Positions 35,690-48,119 of a DNA stretch of 64,000 nt are shown here, one piece after another. How positions within the stretch are numbered: the stretch's first letter is position 1; each line of letters starts with the position of its first letter. The translations under genes and the position numbers were made by a program. Source of the stretch: Parelaphostrongylus tenuis. Taxonomy: Eukaryota; Nematoda; Chromadorea; Rhabditida; Metastrongylidae. Below the pieces are notes generated by a model. That model did no database searches, was not told the DNA's origin, and worked only from the letters and a program-made list of their open reading frames with translations. The stretch covers positions 62,001 to 126,000 of the forward strand of contig JAHQIW010004567.1 in NCBI GenBank assembly GCA_019055375.1, written 5' to 3'.

Positions 35690-37170
35690 ATCTTTTCGAG
35701 AATTACATGATAATTTAGGCAGCGCAAATGGTCTACGAACTTAGAGAGCAAGTGGTATCGCAGAGGCTCGAGGACCTTAGACAGAAATGGTCCAAGGGAC
35801 AAGGGCGGCACCCAGCTGCCACCAACCTCAACAGTCAGTTCGATCGCAGACACAAATCGGCAGCGGATCACAACAACAAAACCACTGAACCTTCACCACA
35901 CTGGATAGGCTGACTTTAGGACTCCAAGGAAAAAAGCGATTATTCCAGCAAGAAAATATACACAATAATGACGAGTGATATTCAATACTCTGAACCTTGG
36001 TTGGGAGTAGAACTCGCACTTCGAACCACTATTTAGAAAAGGGTTGAGAAAAATTTTCTTTCTTCTCGTAGTATTTGTGCATTGTAATCAGCCTTGATTT
36101 TCATTCTATGTATTACTTTCGCGATCAGAAAGTGAGAGAGGAGTATTTCCTGAGCTCCTGATAGAATCAGAAGATTACAATTTCTCCTATATAGATAGCA
36201 ACGTTCAGAAGGGTTAATATCATGTTATTCATTATAGCAGAAAACTACCTGGCATCGTTTTCCGTAGTGTACTCCAAAATATCGTCAAGTCTTTGTGGTT
36301 GAGACTGCTTCTGAAACGGTAAATATTCATTACGTCACCACGTCACCAGGCAATAGAGTTTATCATCCCTCACATGACGGTCTAATGCTAGAAATCGACG
36401 ATGTTGAACCCTTTCTCTGACGGAATCTGCTGGATGATCCATAGCAGTTTTCTGAATTGACACTCTCACGGATTAAATCCACTCTGGTGTAGTGCCTTCT
36501 AGTGCTTATAGTGGAGACATTCGCACAAGAGAATAGTCGACGTTAAGTGAAGGAAAAAGGCAATAGGCGATCTTAATCTGATTAGAGAAAAAGAAAGAAG
36601 AACTTCATATTCGTACTTCATGGAGGTTTTGTCTCAGTAATGAATAAATGTAGCAACCTAGAGAGTTGTGAAAAAAGTCACTTCCCCTCCCCTGGAGGCA
36701 TATGAGAGCTCTAAGAAGTGTTTGTTCGACACTGTTATTTCTGTTGATGTTTCAACGGAATTGATCACTGAATCTTATTCAAATTCAAAGGTGGATCACC
36801 TAAGTGAATGTTTATCTCAAGATCGCTTTAAAATTGCGAAGCAAGCATGGTATTGACTATCACGAGGCAGTACATTGTGACTTCATATGTAATTTACTGA
36901 AAAAAATTGCAAAAAAAAAGGTGGACGCGCTTTTTATCTACAGCCTCGTCAAATCGAATGTGACGCCACAGTTATTGTTTATTTAAGCAATAATCATGAC
37001 TTTTTCTTGGCTCTTTGTTAACGTCTTGTTTCGTGTACAATATGTTGCTATGTTCGATGGAGAACGAGAGTAGTCGATCAATGGCGAGTTGGGAAAAAAA
37101 TTTTAGACGAAGATAATACAACATTTTGGAGGTACATCTGAACGAATCTTTAGAGCCAGAAGAAAAACTG
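35690..37170. other. Upstream flank of the channel gene; no supported gene
   Basis: Short frames only, none with matching splice signals. Any promoter of the channel gene should lie in or before this stretch, but I see no defining motif. Confidence 0.4.
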
Positions 37171-37705
37171 GTATGTATAATGAACATATCTCATATTTCA
37201 AAATTGCTATTTGAGCCAACTTGTCATGTGGTCTGTTTAAACGGGCTCTTGTACAGCCCGATACACGTGTTTCGACCTTACAGTCTTATCAGTCGTGCAG
37301 AACCCGTCGTCTTTCAATCATTTGCAGCCAATCCTCTGTGTGTGTTCCAATCCCCACACAAAAGGTTAGCAACGACGAAAGATTTGCACCGTTATTTTCA
37401 AGTGTTTTTTTAAGACCTTGCTCAAAGTATAATACATTTCGAGATACCAGACAAGAGCTGTCGAATGTGCAAAACTTGTGTTATATTGATTTTCACTTGG
37501 CAGCAGTGCAGTGTGAATCGTTCGTTGTCGCTAACTCTTAGTGTGGAGACTGGAACACCCACAGAGGATCGGATTAAAAGACGAAGGTTTCTGCCCAACT
37601 GACTGAGACTGTAAGGTCGAAATGCGTGTATCGTACAAGAGCCAATTTAACAGACCACATAAAAAGTTAGCTTAAATAGTAATTATGAGATATGTGATAT
37701 GTTGA
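37170..37705. mobile_element. Foldback element with ~150-bp inverted arms
   Basis: The left arm contains CATATCTCATA, CTATTTGAGCCAACTTGTCA, TGTGGTCTGTTTAAACGGGC, CACGTGTTTCGACCTTACAG and CAATCCTCTGTGTGTGTTCC. The right arm repeats these in reverse complement: CATATCTCATAATTACTATT, TATGTGGTCTGTTAAATTGG, CACGCATTTCGACCTTACAG and GATCCTCTGTGGGTGTTCCA. The loop is about 185 bases. No transposase is present. Confidence 0.8.
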
Positions 37706-37709
37706 AATT

Positions 37710-39570
37710 TGAGCGTGGTTTTAAGAAAGCACTCGAGAATAAGTTTATGTGATGGTTGTCTCGTGGAGCTACATGAAGATGTACAAGTATACCATTGCAT
37801 GTCAACTATCAAAAGAGAGAAAAAATCTTCCATAGGATCACCGAGATGAGCAGGCATAAATGGAGAGCAGATGAGTACGAATTATAGCCACTATCTTGTG
37901 TCGCTACTGGCAACCATCAATACAGCCGCATTTCCACTCATCGAAGACTTTTGCTCGGAGAGGCTCTTGAGAGACATCGTGGATGCTGATAATTTCTGGA
38001 TACTTTGAAGCTGTGTTTAGTAATTTAACGCAACGTGGAAATTGAGCCCGCCCAAGCTACTGATGGCGCAGAGACTAAATTATCAACAGAAGTATTTGCC
38101 TTTTGTCTAAACAATATCATTACAAAATTGCAACTACAAAAATCTACCGGGATTTCGTAGCCATTGAACTAGTAGTGGGTATTTTAGCTATGTAACAAGA
38201 ATGTTAGTGCTATTATAACGGCTATCTCTGTTGTAATACGATAAATAGCCTTAGCATTACATGAAGGAATGAATGGTGAAATGCATCTTGACAGCTATAT
38301 GTTGAGACCCACTGCAGCCCCTGTAGACATAGATGGGATATCGACATTATTTGCTATTGATTTACCTTTTTTCTCACTATCACTTTGCCATGATATTCTG
38401 GGCTACTTCCATCAGTAATCAAAAAAGCACAGAATAATCAAAATGGGGTGAAATCGCGCAATGACTAATGATACAGTATATCAGAGCAACTTCATAGGCG
38501 ATTCTCTGGTTTGATTCCCTACCTCAGCACTCTCTTGCAATCATTAAACTGGACGCCTAGGAACGTCTCAGCTCGGCTACCGGGATTGCAAGGAAATTCT
38601 TCTTGTCCGCAATTGTAACATTCATATAGAAGTCGAAACCCTCAAGCACCGGAGGAAGCAACACGTGGGATGTTCAAATGTCCTCATGGAGGACAATACG
38701 AGGAAGCAATTTGAATGGAATAAGTACTTCGAAGCTTGCACTAAATTGTGGTAAAAGATTGTGTGTAATTTAGCGATTTTATAGCTAAATAGAAGAGCTT
38801 CTTGATAATTCTAGTTAAAATTGCGTCGAATCAAGTCATTCGTTTAGCATTCCTCATGGCGGTGAAGGACACACTACTACTCTAAAAAATTTGAAGAACA
38901 TCTTCTTATGCCAATCTTATCTTGCTACAAAGCTCTGAGCTCTTTACTTTCCTATGAAAAATATTGCCTAATATTTAGATTCTCTCATAAACTTTTTATG
39001 TCAAAATCTTGTAAAGTTTCTCATAAACTTAATTCATTTTTGCGCAGTTGATCAATAAATAGTAGGAGGATTTCAACACTGCCATCATTCTATTCATTTT
39101 CTAACATCTGTCGTTTGGGAAAGTCTGTATGCTTTCTTGCTGGTTCACTCTTTACCCAGGAACATTTTCAGAAATGTTGCTGGATATTGGCCAAGGAGAT
39201 TCTGGTATGCTGCGATAACTTGTTAGGGTCTTATTTAGTCCACTGAATCAAAAATATCTAACTCCAAACAATTCTGTTAGAGACTTCTTGACCCCTGCGT
39301 TATAAGAGGCTTGGCTGGTTCAAGAGGTGTAGAATAGGGCTTCGCGTGTGATGGCATCATTACCACTATGCTATTTCCGCCCCATTACGATAATTAGTCA
39401 AAACAAAAAAGTTTCACTTTCTTCGCTTCGGAAAAAAGCAGCGCATGTTGCGTATGAGCATGGCTTAACCGCCATTATGCTGCTATAATAACGGGACATA
39501 CCCACAACACAAAGGAAATTTTGACGGAAGCTCAACAACGTTTACAGACTCGTCAACTACCTGCTTGTTT
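37710..39570. other. No supported gene
   Basis: Nothing recognisable except weak tRNA-like traces (a B-box-like GGTTTGATTCCCTACC near 38509). Confidence 0.35.
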
Positions 39571-39578
39571 ATCCTCAG

Positions 39579-39696
39579 CGGTTTACGTACACCTAAAGAT
39601 CCACGAACTCCAGTATCCCCACCGCAGCAAATTGTTCAAAATCGCCGAGAATATCCATTTGCTGAAGTATCTATCGATCTTTATAGAGTGAAATAG
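39579..39696 (+). CDS. Candidate terminal exon, unknown proline-rich protein
   Basis: A strong acceptor (TTTATCCTCAG, ending 39578) is followed by one split-codon base and 38 codons: GLRTPKDPRTPVSPPQQIV, then QNRREYPFAEVSIDLYRVK and a TAG at 39694. The other frames are closed early. I could not find the upstream exon and do not recognise a family. A chance frame remains possible. Confidence 0.35.
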
Positions 39697-39699
39697 AGT

Positions 39700-41160
39700 A
39701 GATTTTTATATAGCGTGTTGTTGTCGACCGTGCTGAGGCTGTATTCAATTCATAGCGCGCACCAACTAGATTTTGTGCTTTCAAACTAGTAGTAGATGAG
39801 ATGAACTAAACTACTGGACTCGATAGGAATCGCGATGCTGTGCATATCGACCTTTTTAAGTTCTAGTTACGTTCGCAGCATGATGTGTTGCTACGTAAGG
39901 TTAGCTACGGTCGAGCACAGTGCTTAATAGAATTTACCATTCAGGTAAACAAAGGCTATCAATAAAAACAATGAGAGCGCATATCTCTATGATTCTTTAC
40001 GCATATCCCACAGCCTAATTGCCTGGCAGGAAGAGTTCAACACAAACGAACTGCGGCTAGGGTGGCTTGTGGAGATGTGACTCAGTTATGTGAATGAACT
40101 CGGAGAAATCTTTAGATTATCTCCTACAATGGCACAAAGCAGGGAACATTTTCAATAGAATAAACCACATCGGCGTTAGCTGCGATATCGTGCCAAAAAG
40201 GCCTTTGACACAACCTCCAACAAACAAAGCTGGCCACACTATCGATGACACACCTGTGTACGACTTTCTCATCAGCACTCTCCAATGTGACGAATCACCC
40301 ATATTCTGGCAACATATGACCATTCCAATATCTGTTTGTTAACGATGTTTTTGAGTGCTAATCTATCCGTGTTCCTGTGAACGCATAACTATTCTCCCAC
40401 GGATTGATATATGCTAGTGCTCAAAAATAAAATATACCAAAATAATCTTTAAGATTTGAGGATTTTTTACTTATGGTTGCTGCTACTTATCATTGCTTTT
40501 TGAAGACGATTTTCAATGTGGTTATTATAAAGTTCCTACTTGATTTGTGTGTTTTTCGAAGGCCATGAGCCGTAGATACTAAATTTTCGATTGATTTTGC
40601 CACCTACGCTATCCATACCCTTTCCGTTTCTTGAGTATCTTACCTTCAAAAGTCCCAACTATAAAGCTTTTCAGTTTCAGTCTCATTCTACTAGCGTAGT
40701 GTTTTCTTCTCACCAGTTATAAAACCATTGTCTTTTTGTTATGCAATGTATGGAGCAACTTCATTTATGAGCATATCGACGTAGAAGTAAAGGCATTACT
40801 TCATCTTTCAAAATTTAGAGCAATAAATCATATATTTCCAGTCGATGTTTGGAGATTTCGCAAAGAATTCTTTCCCTGTGCACCATTTCCCTGACACTCT
40901 CTGTGCTTGAGACTTTTTACGTTACGAAAATCCGGTACAAACGAGGTCGCAGTGGAGTGAATAATCTCCTAGATTAAGGTTATGTCGCTTTTCAAATTCC
41001 TCTTCACGTACTCGTGATTTCTGTTTAGAGGACTGTGAAAGACATATACTACAGGCTTTTTACTACTTTATTATCTACTATTACCTCATTTGCTGTTTGT
41101 CAACACTTTTGATGCTCATTAAGATGCACATGTGAAGTCTTTTTTCTTAGGCCTCCATTT
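39700..41160. other. No supported gene
   Basis: One 82-codon frame at 40094-40342 has no splice support. Otherwise AT-rich sequence without visible features. Confidence 0.35.
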
Positions 41161-41167
41161 TACTCCA

Positions 41168-41175
41168 TTCATGTA

Positions 41176-41213
<38 letters not shown>

Positions 41214-41225
41214 TATATAATATAA
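41168..41225 (+). repeat. (TA)n tract
   Basis: About 50 bases of alternating TA with two G/C interruptions (near 41179 and 41210). Confidence 0.9.
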
Positions 41226-41305
41226 CCTATCTATTTATTTATCTGTCATATTTATTAATACTTCTACTTCGTTTAACACTAAGAGTTTAAAAACTTTCGA
41301 TATCA

Positions 41306-41530
41306 ATAATTTTTGAGGAATGTATCATGAATTCCATTTCATCAAGCATTGTTAAAGGTGATTGAATGCATATTTGCCGTATACGAAAATTTGCGGTGGC
41401 CTACTGATGTATCAGATCAGTACTATTATCCTCCCAAAAAAGGTAGATATGCCGACACCACGAGGTTGGAGGGCTTAGTGAGCCTTGGATGCATGATCAG
41501 ACCAACGACTGTGTGTCAATCGCATTGTAC
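41306..41530 (+). repeat. Dispersed ~230-bp repeat, copy 2
   Basis: Similar to 17600-17860 over its first half; diverged afterwards (see the entry there). Confidence 0.55.
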
Positions 41531-41639
41531 TGTTCATTATTTTCTTATTATTAATGAGAACAGTAATGACACCATCGTTGCTGCTAATTACTGCCGCTTT
41601 TCATTGTTAGTAATATTAGATCCTCTCCGAGCGGTTTAA

Positions 41640-44600
41640 AAGAATAGTTTCAAGCTTTGCTACAGTCCGTACAGAATTGAGTCGAGATTTCGGAAGCCTC
41701 AAAACGATCTACCATAAAGGTCAGTGTAAATTTATGGTGACTTCGGAAGGTCTATACGGCTAGAATTCATCACATTGCTATTTCGAGATACTTGAGGGAA
41801 ACTGCGCTTGACCCACATTCAACATACCAAGAAAAAAGATTTGGATTTCCCAACTCTCAGCCGAACCCACATCTGAATTTTATGAAATTCTACGTATAAC
41901 GGTTGTAAGACAGTGAGACGAGTGGATGAAGTACTGGGTTTAGCAGGGCATTCAAAAAAGTGTTCATTCAAGATTTCAATATTAACCGTACCCACTCCCA
42001 GTTCGTATTTCACGGAAGGCTACAATGTGGAATTTGAGCTCAACTATGTTGGGACATCAAAAAATTCGAAACTTGAGGTGGGTTTGAAATAAGAAATCCT
42101 CTTTGAGGGCTCACATATCACTCATTATACCCATCATTGCCCTTGATTTGTCTTTCTCTTAGCCATATTTTGATCATACCAGTTCTGTCAGCACACACGT
42201 TTACGGCGATGATCTGGAAGGCAGACGTCGGCATTGAATACAGTCAAACTGAAGCTAGAATCAGGCATTTAGTAAAATTTAGCGTTTTTATTCCACCACG
42301 ATTTCAGCTTAAGTGTAGTTTAGTGCTGATTTGTGCTCTCTAGATCAATGCCGTTTGTAGGTGATTGCAACAGCCAATGAATGCCTTACATGGCTTAAAG
42401 AAAAGCAATGCAGGAGCCTCGATGCTGCAGTGGAAAATTCAGCGAGTTCCGGGATAGATTGAATGCGAACTTGAACCATCTTAGGTTCCAAGTTTTGATC
42501 GTGTTTGAGTACTTTTGCGCTTATATGTTACACCGAAGCTTGCCGTTGAAACAAAAAAAAAAGGAAGTGGTAAACAAAGTTAAAATGCGATTTTTGCCAT
42601 GATTCTGCTAAACTAAAGTTTATACCCATTCGTGATTCATAAATCGGTTGCATTGACAAGAAATTACTGACGGCTAGTGATTACTGTTTCAAACACGGCT
42701 GAGAGAGGAGTAGGGTAAGGGCCTGTATGGTGCAGTGGGTACACACGTCCGAGAAAAAGATAAACCAGGTTTACGTTCACCCTACATACATGGTTCCAAA
42801 TTTTGTACGTATTTCAGCATACTTGTAGTAACATCTTGATATTTTCTATTCAAGCGATATTCTTATTGCCATTTATTTGAATGCACTGGTGTTCTCTCGT
42901 TAAAGTTATTATAAACCTCCCACAATATGCAAATCTTCAGGCTCCTTTGATATCTGTGTCAAATCATAATGGAAATTGCTCGATTACTCCGCTCCTTCTT
43001 GTTGGAATCTCTTCATTCTACTGTGCATGAATGGTATTTTCTTTTTTCGCCCATACCTGGTGCTAAAAGTCGTTCCGCTAAAACCGCTCTCAGCAACCTC
43101 AGTTTCTCAGTATATAAGCAATGTCTTCAACTCTATCCTGCGACAATTGTATTTTAGATAGTGAATCAAAACTGTCCACGTCTTTGGTCAGAAAACTATT
43201 TGTAACCTTCAGTAAAATAAATAACAAAGGCAATTTTGCACTACACTCAAGCCAACAGTCACCAACCCTTTCTGACGCACCAGTGATTCGCACAAGAAGC
43301 TACTCATTCGGTTTAAGAACGGATCGTTCGGTTTTTTTTCTGAATCTGCTGTAAAAACTTATTATTTGAGCTTTACACATTGCTGCTATCTCATAACTTA
43401 TCGACTATTGCCACTGGACCTAGGTATTATTCCGAAAAATTCCAGCACGTCTACCACACTTTCTATCTTTTTCAGAGATTTTGAGTCGCTTAATCGCAAG
43501 GTGACATAATATGTTTCCAATAAAAAAAACATCGTTTAAGAAGTACGTGGAAAGCTGTACTAAACTCGTGTTTGATGCGGATGTTTTGGAGGTTCGATTT
43601 CTTGCCTCTCTCATGATCAAATGCCCTGTACTTTCCGTGAATACATAGATATATTCACGTCATCAGCCTATTTGTTGATTACGGATCGATTTACGGTGGC
43701 AGGAATATATTTCAGTGACCTAGTAACTCAGCGCCACGTTCTAGTTTTTGAAAAAAAAACGATAATCTACCTGTATCACTTTAGTGCAGAAGCGATTGCC
43801 ACTATAAATAGATCAAAATGATGTGAAATAGCCACATTTATCTGGAATATATCTCAGTGTCAAAGGATAAAGTTCATTGATAAATAAGCAGCAATTACTT
43901 TTGCACCAACTTAATCCATCGAACAGTTAGAGAGCACACTGGTACCAATAGTGTGCGACAACGACGACTGAAGATTTAACACGTTGGAAACGACGTTGAA
44001 ATGCTGCCCGGCGCGCCGCCGCGCCACCCCGCCGCACACGCGGAGTGCGACAAGGATCGATTTCGTCTTTTGTCGTTGTCAACGTGTTAACCCTTTCAGG
44101 ACCACCAGTTGTATTCGCCACGCGCAGCGCAAGTAATAGCCAAACGCGATTTTTCTTATCTGATTAGAGTTTTTTCACCGATCTGGAAATAAATCTAGGG
44201 TTGTTTAGAATTCTTCGATAGCTTACGACTTTCTCTACACAATTCGTATACCATTGGTGCTAATATAACGTTTATGTATGAAGGAAAGCCTCTAATAATG
44301 CGCAATTACAGTGATATTGGCATTCTCTCAGTTCTAATAACTTGGACAATGGAGATAATGCTATAAATCTATCACTTTCGATATATTTTATTATATACAG
44401 TACTCAAAAAGTATAATTTTGACCGAAAATTGAAAAATAATGAATAGTTTGTCAAAAATGACGTTGCTTAGTGCATACGATGCCAGATCACCGATAAGAA
44501 AGCATCAAAGAGCCTTTCTGGATCGTGCCTTATTCGCTGGAGAAAGCTTCTCCTCTAGATTCCAGTGATCATTCGACGGCTCAAATCCTGGCAATCAAAT

Positions 44601-44870
44601 TGCTTTACTTGACTTTCAAAAAAGTTTTGTAGCGTGCTGTAACAGCGAGAAGAAGACCATATTTCACACTTGGCATTCTTTGTTCGTTCAACTCGGGTTT
44701 CTACAGCTTTTCTTTCAATATTTGAATAGCGCTCCATTCAAAGCTTAGGATCTATTCGATACATAAATCATTGCAATCTAGGACACAATCTTGGTTTCAA
44801 AAGTTATCATTTATAGGCTGTCGTAAGAGCAAAAGAATAGTTACGTTCCATCTTTAGAGTTTCTGCGCAC
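41640..44870. other. No supported gene
   Basis: About 3.2 kb. A weak tRNA-like trace lies at 42720-42790 (TGGTGCAGTGGGTACACACG with GGTTTACGTTCACCC). A small GC-rich patch at 44005-44045 (GCGCGCCGCCGCGCCACCCC) stands out in AT-rich DNA. Short frames only. Confidence 0.35.
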
Positions 44871-44877
44871 AGAAGCG

Positions 44878-44922
44878 ATATATATATATATATATATATT
44901 ATATTATATATATATATATATG
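44878..44922 (+). repeat. (TA)n tract
   Basis: Two adjoining TA runs separated by TATTATATTATA. Confidence 0.9.
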
Positions 44923-45225
44923 CAAAAAACGTATGAGCGTGTGGAGGCAATCCTATTATATTTGATCATGGAAATAAATCCGAACATTTTCTTTCCTCAT
45001 GGCAGACGCAAAATCGCTAAATGAATATCTGAATTGCGCTTCTTGTGATAACGCTGCGTGCAGGGACTTCAATTCGCGCCCCGAACAATACAATTTTCGT
45101 TTTTATTTGGAAAGTTTTCCTCCGTTTTGAAAAGATTTTCAAGTTCAAATAATTATAGAAAAGACTTTGTTTGATGGTTCTAATGGTATTGACTTTCTAT
45201 TTCTCTCTACTTAGCAAATAAATAA

Positions 45226-45386
45226 AGAAGCTATAGAAGAAAGATATGATGCTCAGCGAATCTCTAGAGCGAGGAGGACCCACTGGGCTACCCTTGCACG
45301 CGGGGAAAAATGGAATTTTTGCTAGTACGCGCTCGAGTCACTCGACGATAAACGGGACGACAGGTGATACAGGTGATAGCAAATAA
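45226..45386 (+). mobile_element. Short 3' end of an RTE retrotransposon
   Basis: Contains the last coding stretch ([17 protein letters not shown] in a shifted frame; in frame ARRTHWATLAR-like), then CGCTCGAGTCACTCGACGAT and GACGACAGGTGATACAGGTG. It matches the 3' end of the 31050-32105 copy and shows the tail the 1120 copy has lost. Confidence 0.85.
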
Positions 45387-45599
45387 ATACGCTTTGAATT
45401 TCAGAACAATGGTAAAGTACTCTGAGTGCAAAAGTTGATGATTTTTCTACCCTTACAGCGCTCTGTGAAAAAATATTGGTTTGAAACTTGAATGCACAAT
45501 TTCATCATTTTTTCTATCAAATGATTGTCTAGTTATCACTAAATATTTGTAAAAATCATGCACAGACACCAGCCTTGCATAATCATCGGAGGCAAAACG

Positions 45600-46430
45600 T
45601 ATTTCTCTTTTCGCTTTTGCTACATGGAATCAAAAAAATCTTTATAGGAAACAAGTATGGTACTAGAACTAACACTTCTCATGCTATCTAAAGATTATTG
45701 AAGCTCTGATAAAAACATTTGCTGGCGTCCTTTGTTGCTACAACGCACATTTGGAAAACAAACTTAGTGTCTGGTTGCAAATTTTCCAGCTATCGAATGG
45801 CTACCCAAAATCCTAGTGAAAGCCTGTGCCTGTCGACGAAATCACGAGAAGTGAGTGTCCCAATGTTGATACATTCGGTCTCGTAAGGGAAAAGCGAAAC
45901 GTAATTTCTTTCCGTCACTAACACAGCGCAATAAAAGCTTTTGTCAGGAATGAAGTTTACACTTAGAATTGTTGTTTGTCAAGCTATCGGGTAACTATTG
46001 AAACTTTAGCGAAAGGACTTTGTCTAAAGAGAAAGCCTACCAGACACGTGTGCAGGAAATACTACACACTCTAAGAGAAAACGTAATTTTCTCTTCGTTC
46101 TGTAGCTCACTAGAAAAGCATTCTCAGAACTCAAAAATACTACTAGAACCCCAACTTTTTCGGCTACCGAATCTGCTAGAACTTAGTGAAAAGCTTTGCG
46201 GTGAAAAAGCCAAGCAGACACGAAGGCGAAATGCACTGCGCACTCCGAAGAAAAAATGTAATGTTCTCTTCGCTGCTACAGCTCACTAGATAAACGTTTT
46301 CAAAAACCAAACATGTCATCAGAAATCAGGATGTTTCAAGCTATCGAATGACTGTTTAAAGTCCAATCAAAAAACTGTGCTTGACGGAAAAACCGCGAAG
46401 ATGCGCGTGTACCATGAGGGGTACACGTAG
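45600..46430 (+). repeat. Satellite-like degenerate repeat cluster
   Basis: Four to five diverged units of about 170-190 bases, each with an (A/G)GCTATCGAATG(A/G) block, a GAAAA(A/G)C(T/C)GTG(C/T)(C/T)TG block and a CGTAATTTTCTCTTCG-like block followed by CTACAGCTCACTAG. The 89-codon frame at 46020-46289 is inside the cluster and is probably not a gene. Confidence 0.65.
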
Positions 46431-46439
46431 TCCCGAAAG

Positions 46440-47810
46440 AATTAATTGACTACTGCTCAGCTGCCGGTCAGAAATGGTTTAGGTGATTCAGTAAATTTTT
46501 AATCAGCACTTGTAGCGCAAGCGTCATGTCACGTTCTTAACTATAGAAGATATTCATTGAAGTCATTAAGTTGCTGGTTTTTCAAGTGTTGCTCGACTCC
46601 ATGCGATTATAAATTCATTCCCAAAACTAGCTTGCGTCTAAATCTTATTCTTGCCCTGACCAATCAAGTAATCAAGTCTCAATGAGGACTATCAATTAGG
46701 AAATTCATTTATTGCAATGAAGTCACGAATTTTTCGAATGAACATTCTTCCATGCAACTCTTTCTGCAATAATTCTAAATATCTTCTCTTCCCCTCCAGA
46801 GATGCAGCTCTCGCTTAAGATCAACTATGTCATCGCAAAGTTAGAAGTCATGTCATGGAGGCAATACGAATTCACAGCGGAGTGCATCTGTTAAAGGTGC
46901 TTTACAATGCACACGTGATTTCTGGTCCAATATTGCCCTGGGCTCACTTAGTCTTCCACCTCAGCCCCCACTAAGTCTTCCATTCCTGCGAAGCCGACAA
47001 CTTGGTACCAGATTGGCCTAGGAGGATAGCGGATTCCGTAAGGATAACTAGTATCGGCGGCTTTGTCCTTTACCCTTTATCTCAAGAACTGATAGTAGAT
47101 GACTAGTAACAGCAAAATAAATCGAAGTACTTCATCAACTGTGCACCGTAAGTGGCATCGATGCAGTACGCGACCGTCGCTTCGGTAAGAGACAAATGTT
47201 CATTTCATTCGCGTTGCTCTAGAAGCAGCAATTGATTTCACCAAAATTGGAATCCGGAAAATCTAATAGCCGTTCCTATGCAATTTTACCATTTTCTTAT
47301 TCAGAAACTGATAATCGTGGATAATATTAGTCTAAGCTCTATCGCAACGGCATTTTACTTTAATAAACACTGAGGTTTACTTCCAAAAAAACCAATCCTA
47401 TTCCATTGGCTTCAGTATTCCGTGTGGTACATAGCTGATTCCTCCAAGGGGACTGGACTTCAGTAAAAATTCATAATTATCGGAGAAGGACAAGTTATAT
47501 AAAGCATTGGAGCTTTACTTAATGAAGTCTGATCCAAGACGTGGTGGGGGATCAAGTCAGCAAAATGAGAGGAACAGCGAACAGCTGACGCCTTTACTAA
47601 AAAACTTGTCTAGCCTGCCCTTGGTGACCACATTCCGACTTTTCCACTCCTCAGTGCATCCACAATAGGCATATGCCTTCTGCGAGCTATTATTATTAAC
47701 CAACTTTTCATTTCTAGACTAGACGTCTATTTGTTTATAAGAAAAAAAGATATATTGAATTACAGCAATAAATGAGAAATTTGATTTCCATGTTTTCAAA
47801 TTCATTCGTT
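46440..47810. other. No supported gene
   Basis: A somewhat GC-richer patch at 46920-47050 looks like a piece of another repeat, without a second copy in the window. Confidence 0.35.
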
Positions 47811-47849
47811 ATGGTTAGCCTTCTTTCACTTGATGTTTTTGTACTGTTG

Positions 47850-48062
47850 TGTTCTTCAAATTGCCACTAGAACCATCATTACTTCCAGTGAACAATTCGC
47901 TTCCTATGAAAATTCTGCTTGGAGCTGCTGAGCTTATCAGTGTGAATAAACTTGCCTGAATAGGTGAACTCCTGCTGCACGTCGAGGTTGACCATATGGT
48001 AGGTAGCATCATCCTCGATATGTATTGATGATGATATGGTAAACCATGACGAGTTCACCTGA
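47850..48062 (-). CDS. Candidate terminal exon, unknown protein
   Basis: On the minus strand a strong acceptor (TTGTTACCATTTCAG) is followed in frame by VNSSWFTISSSIHIEDDAT, YHMVNLDVQQEFTYSGKF and KQNFHRKRIVHWK, then a stop, about 60 codons. The length, acceptor and residue mix look like a real last exon. I do not recognise the family and did not find the preceding exon. Confidence 0.4.
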
Positions 48063-48119
48063 AATGGTAACAAATTAATACCATTTACAAAATGCTGAGT
48101 AGCTTTGTCCAAACTCCAA

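Noticed and set aside
46020..46289. 89-codon plus-strand gene
   Set aside because: Lies entirely inside the satellite-like cluster and consists of two similar repeat units.
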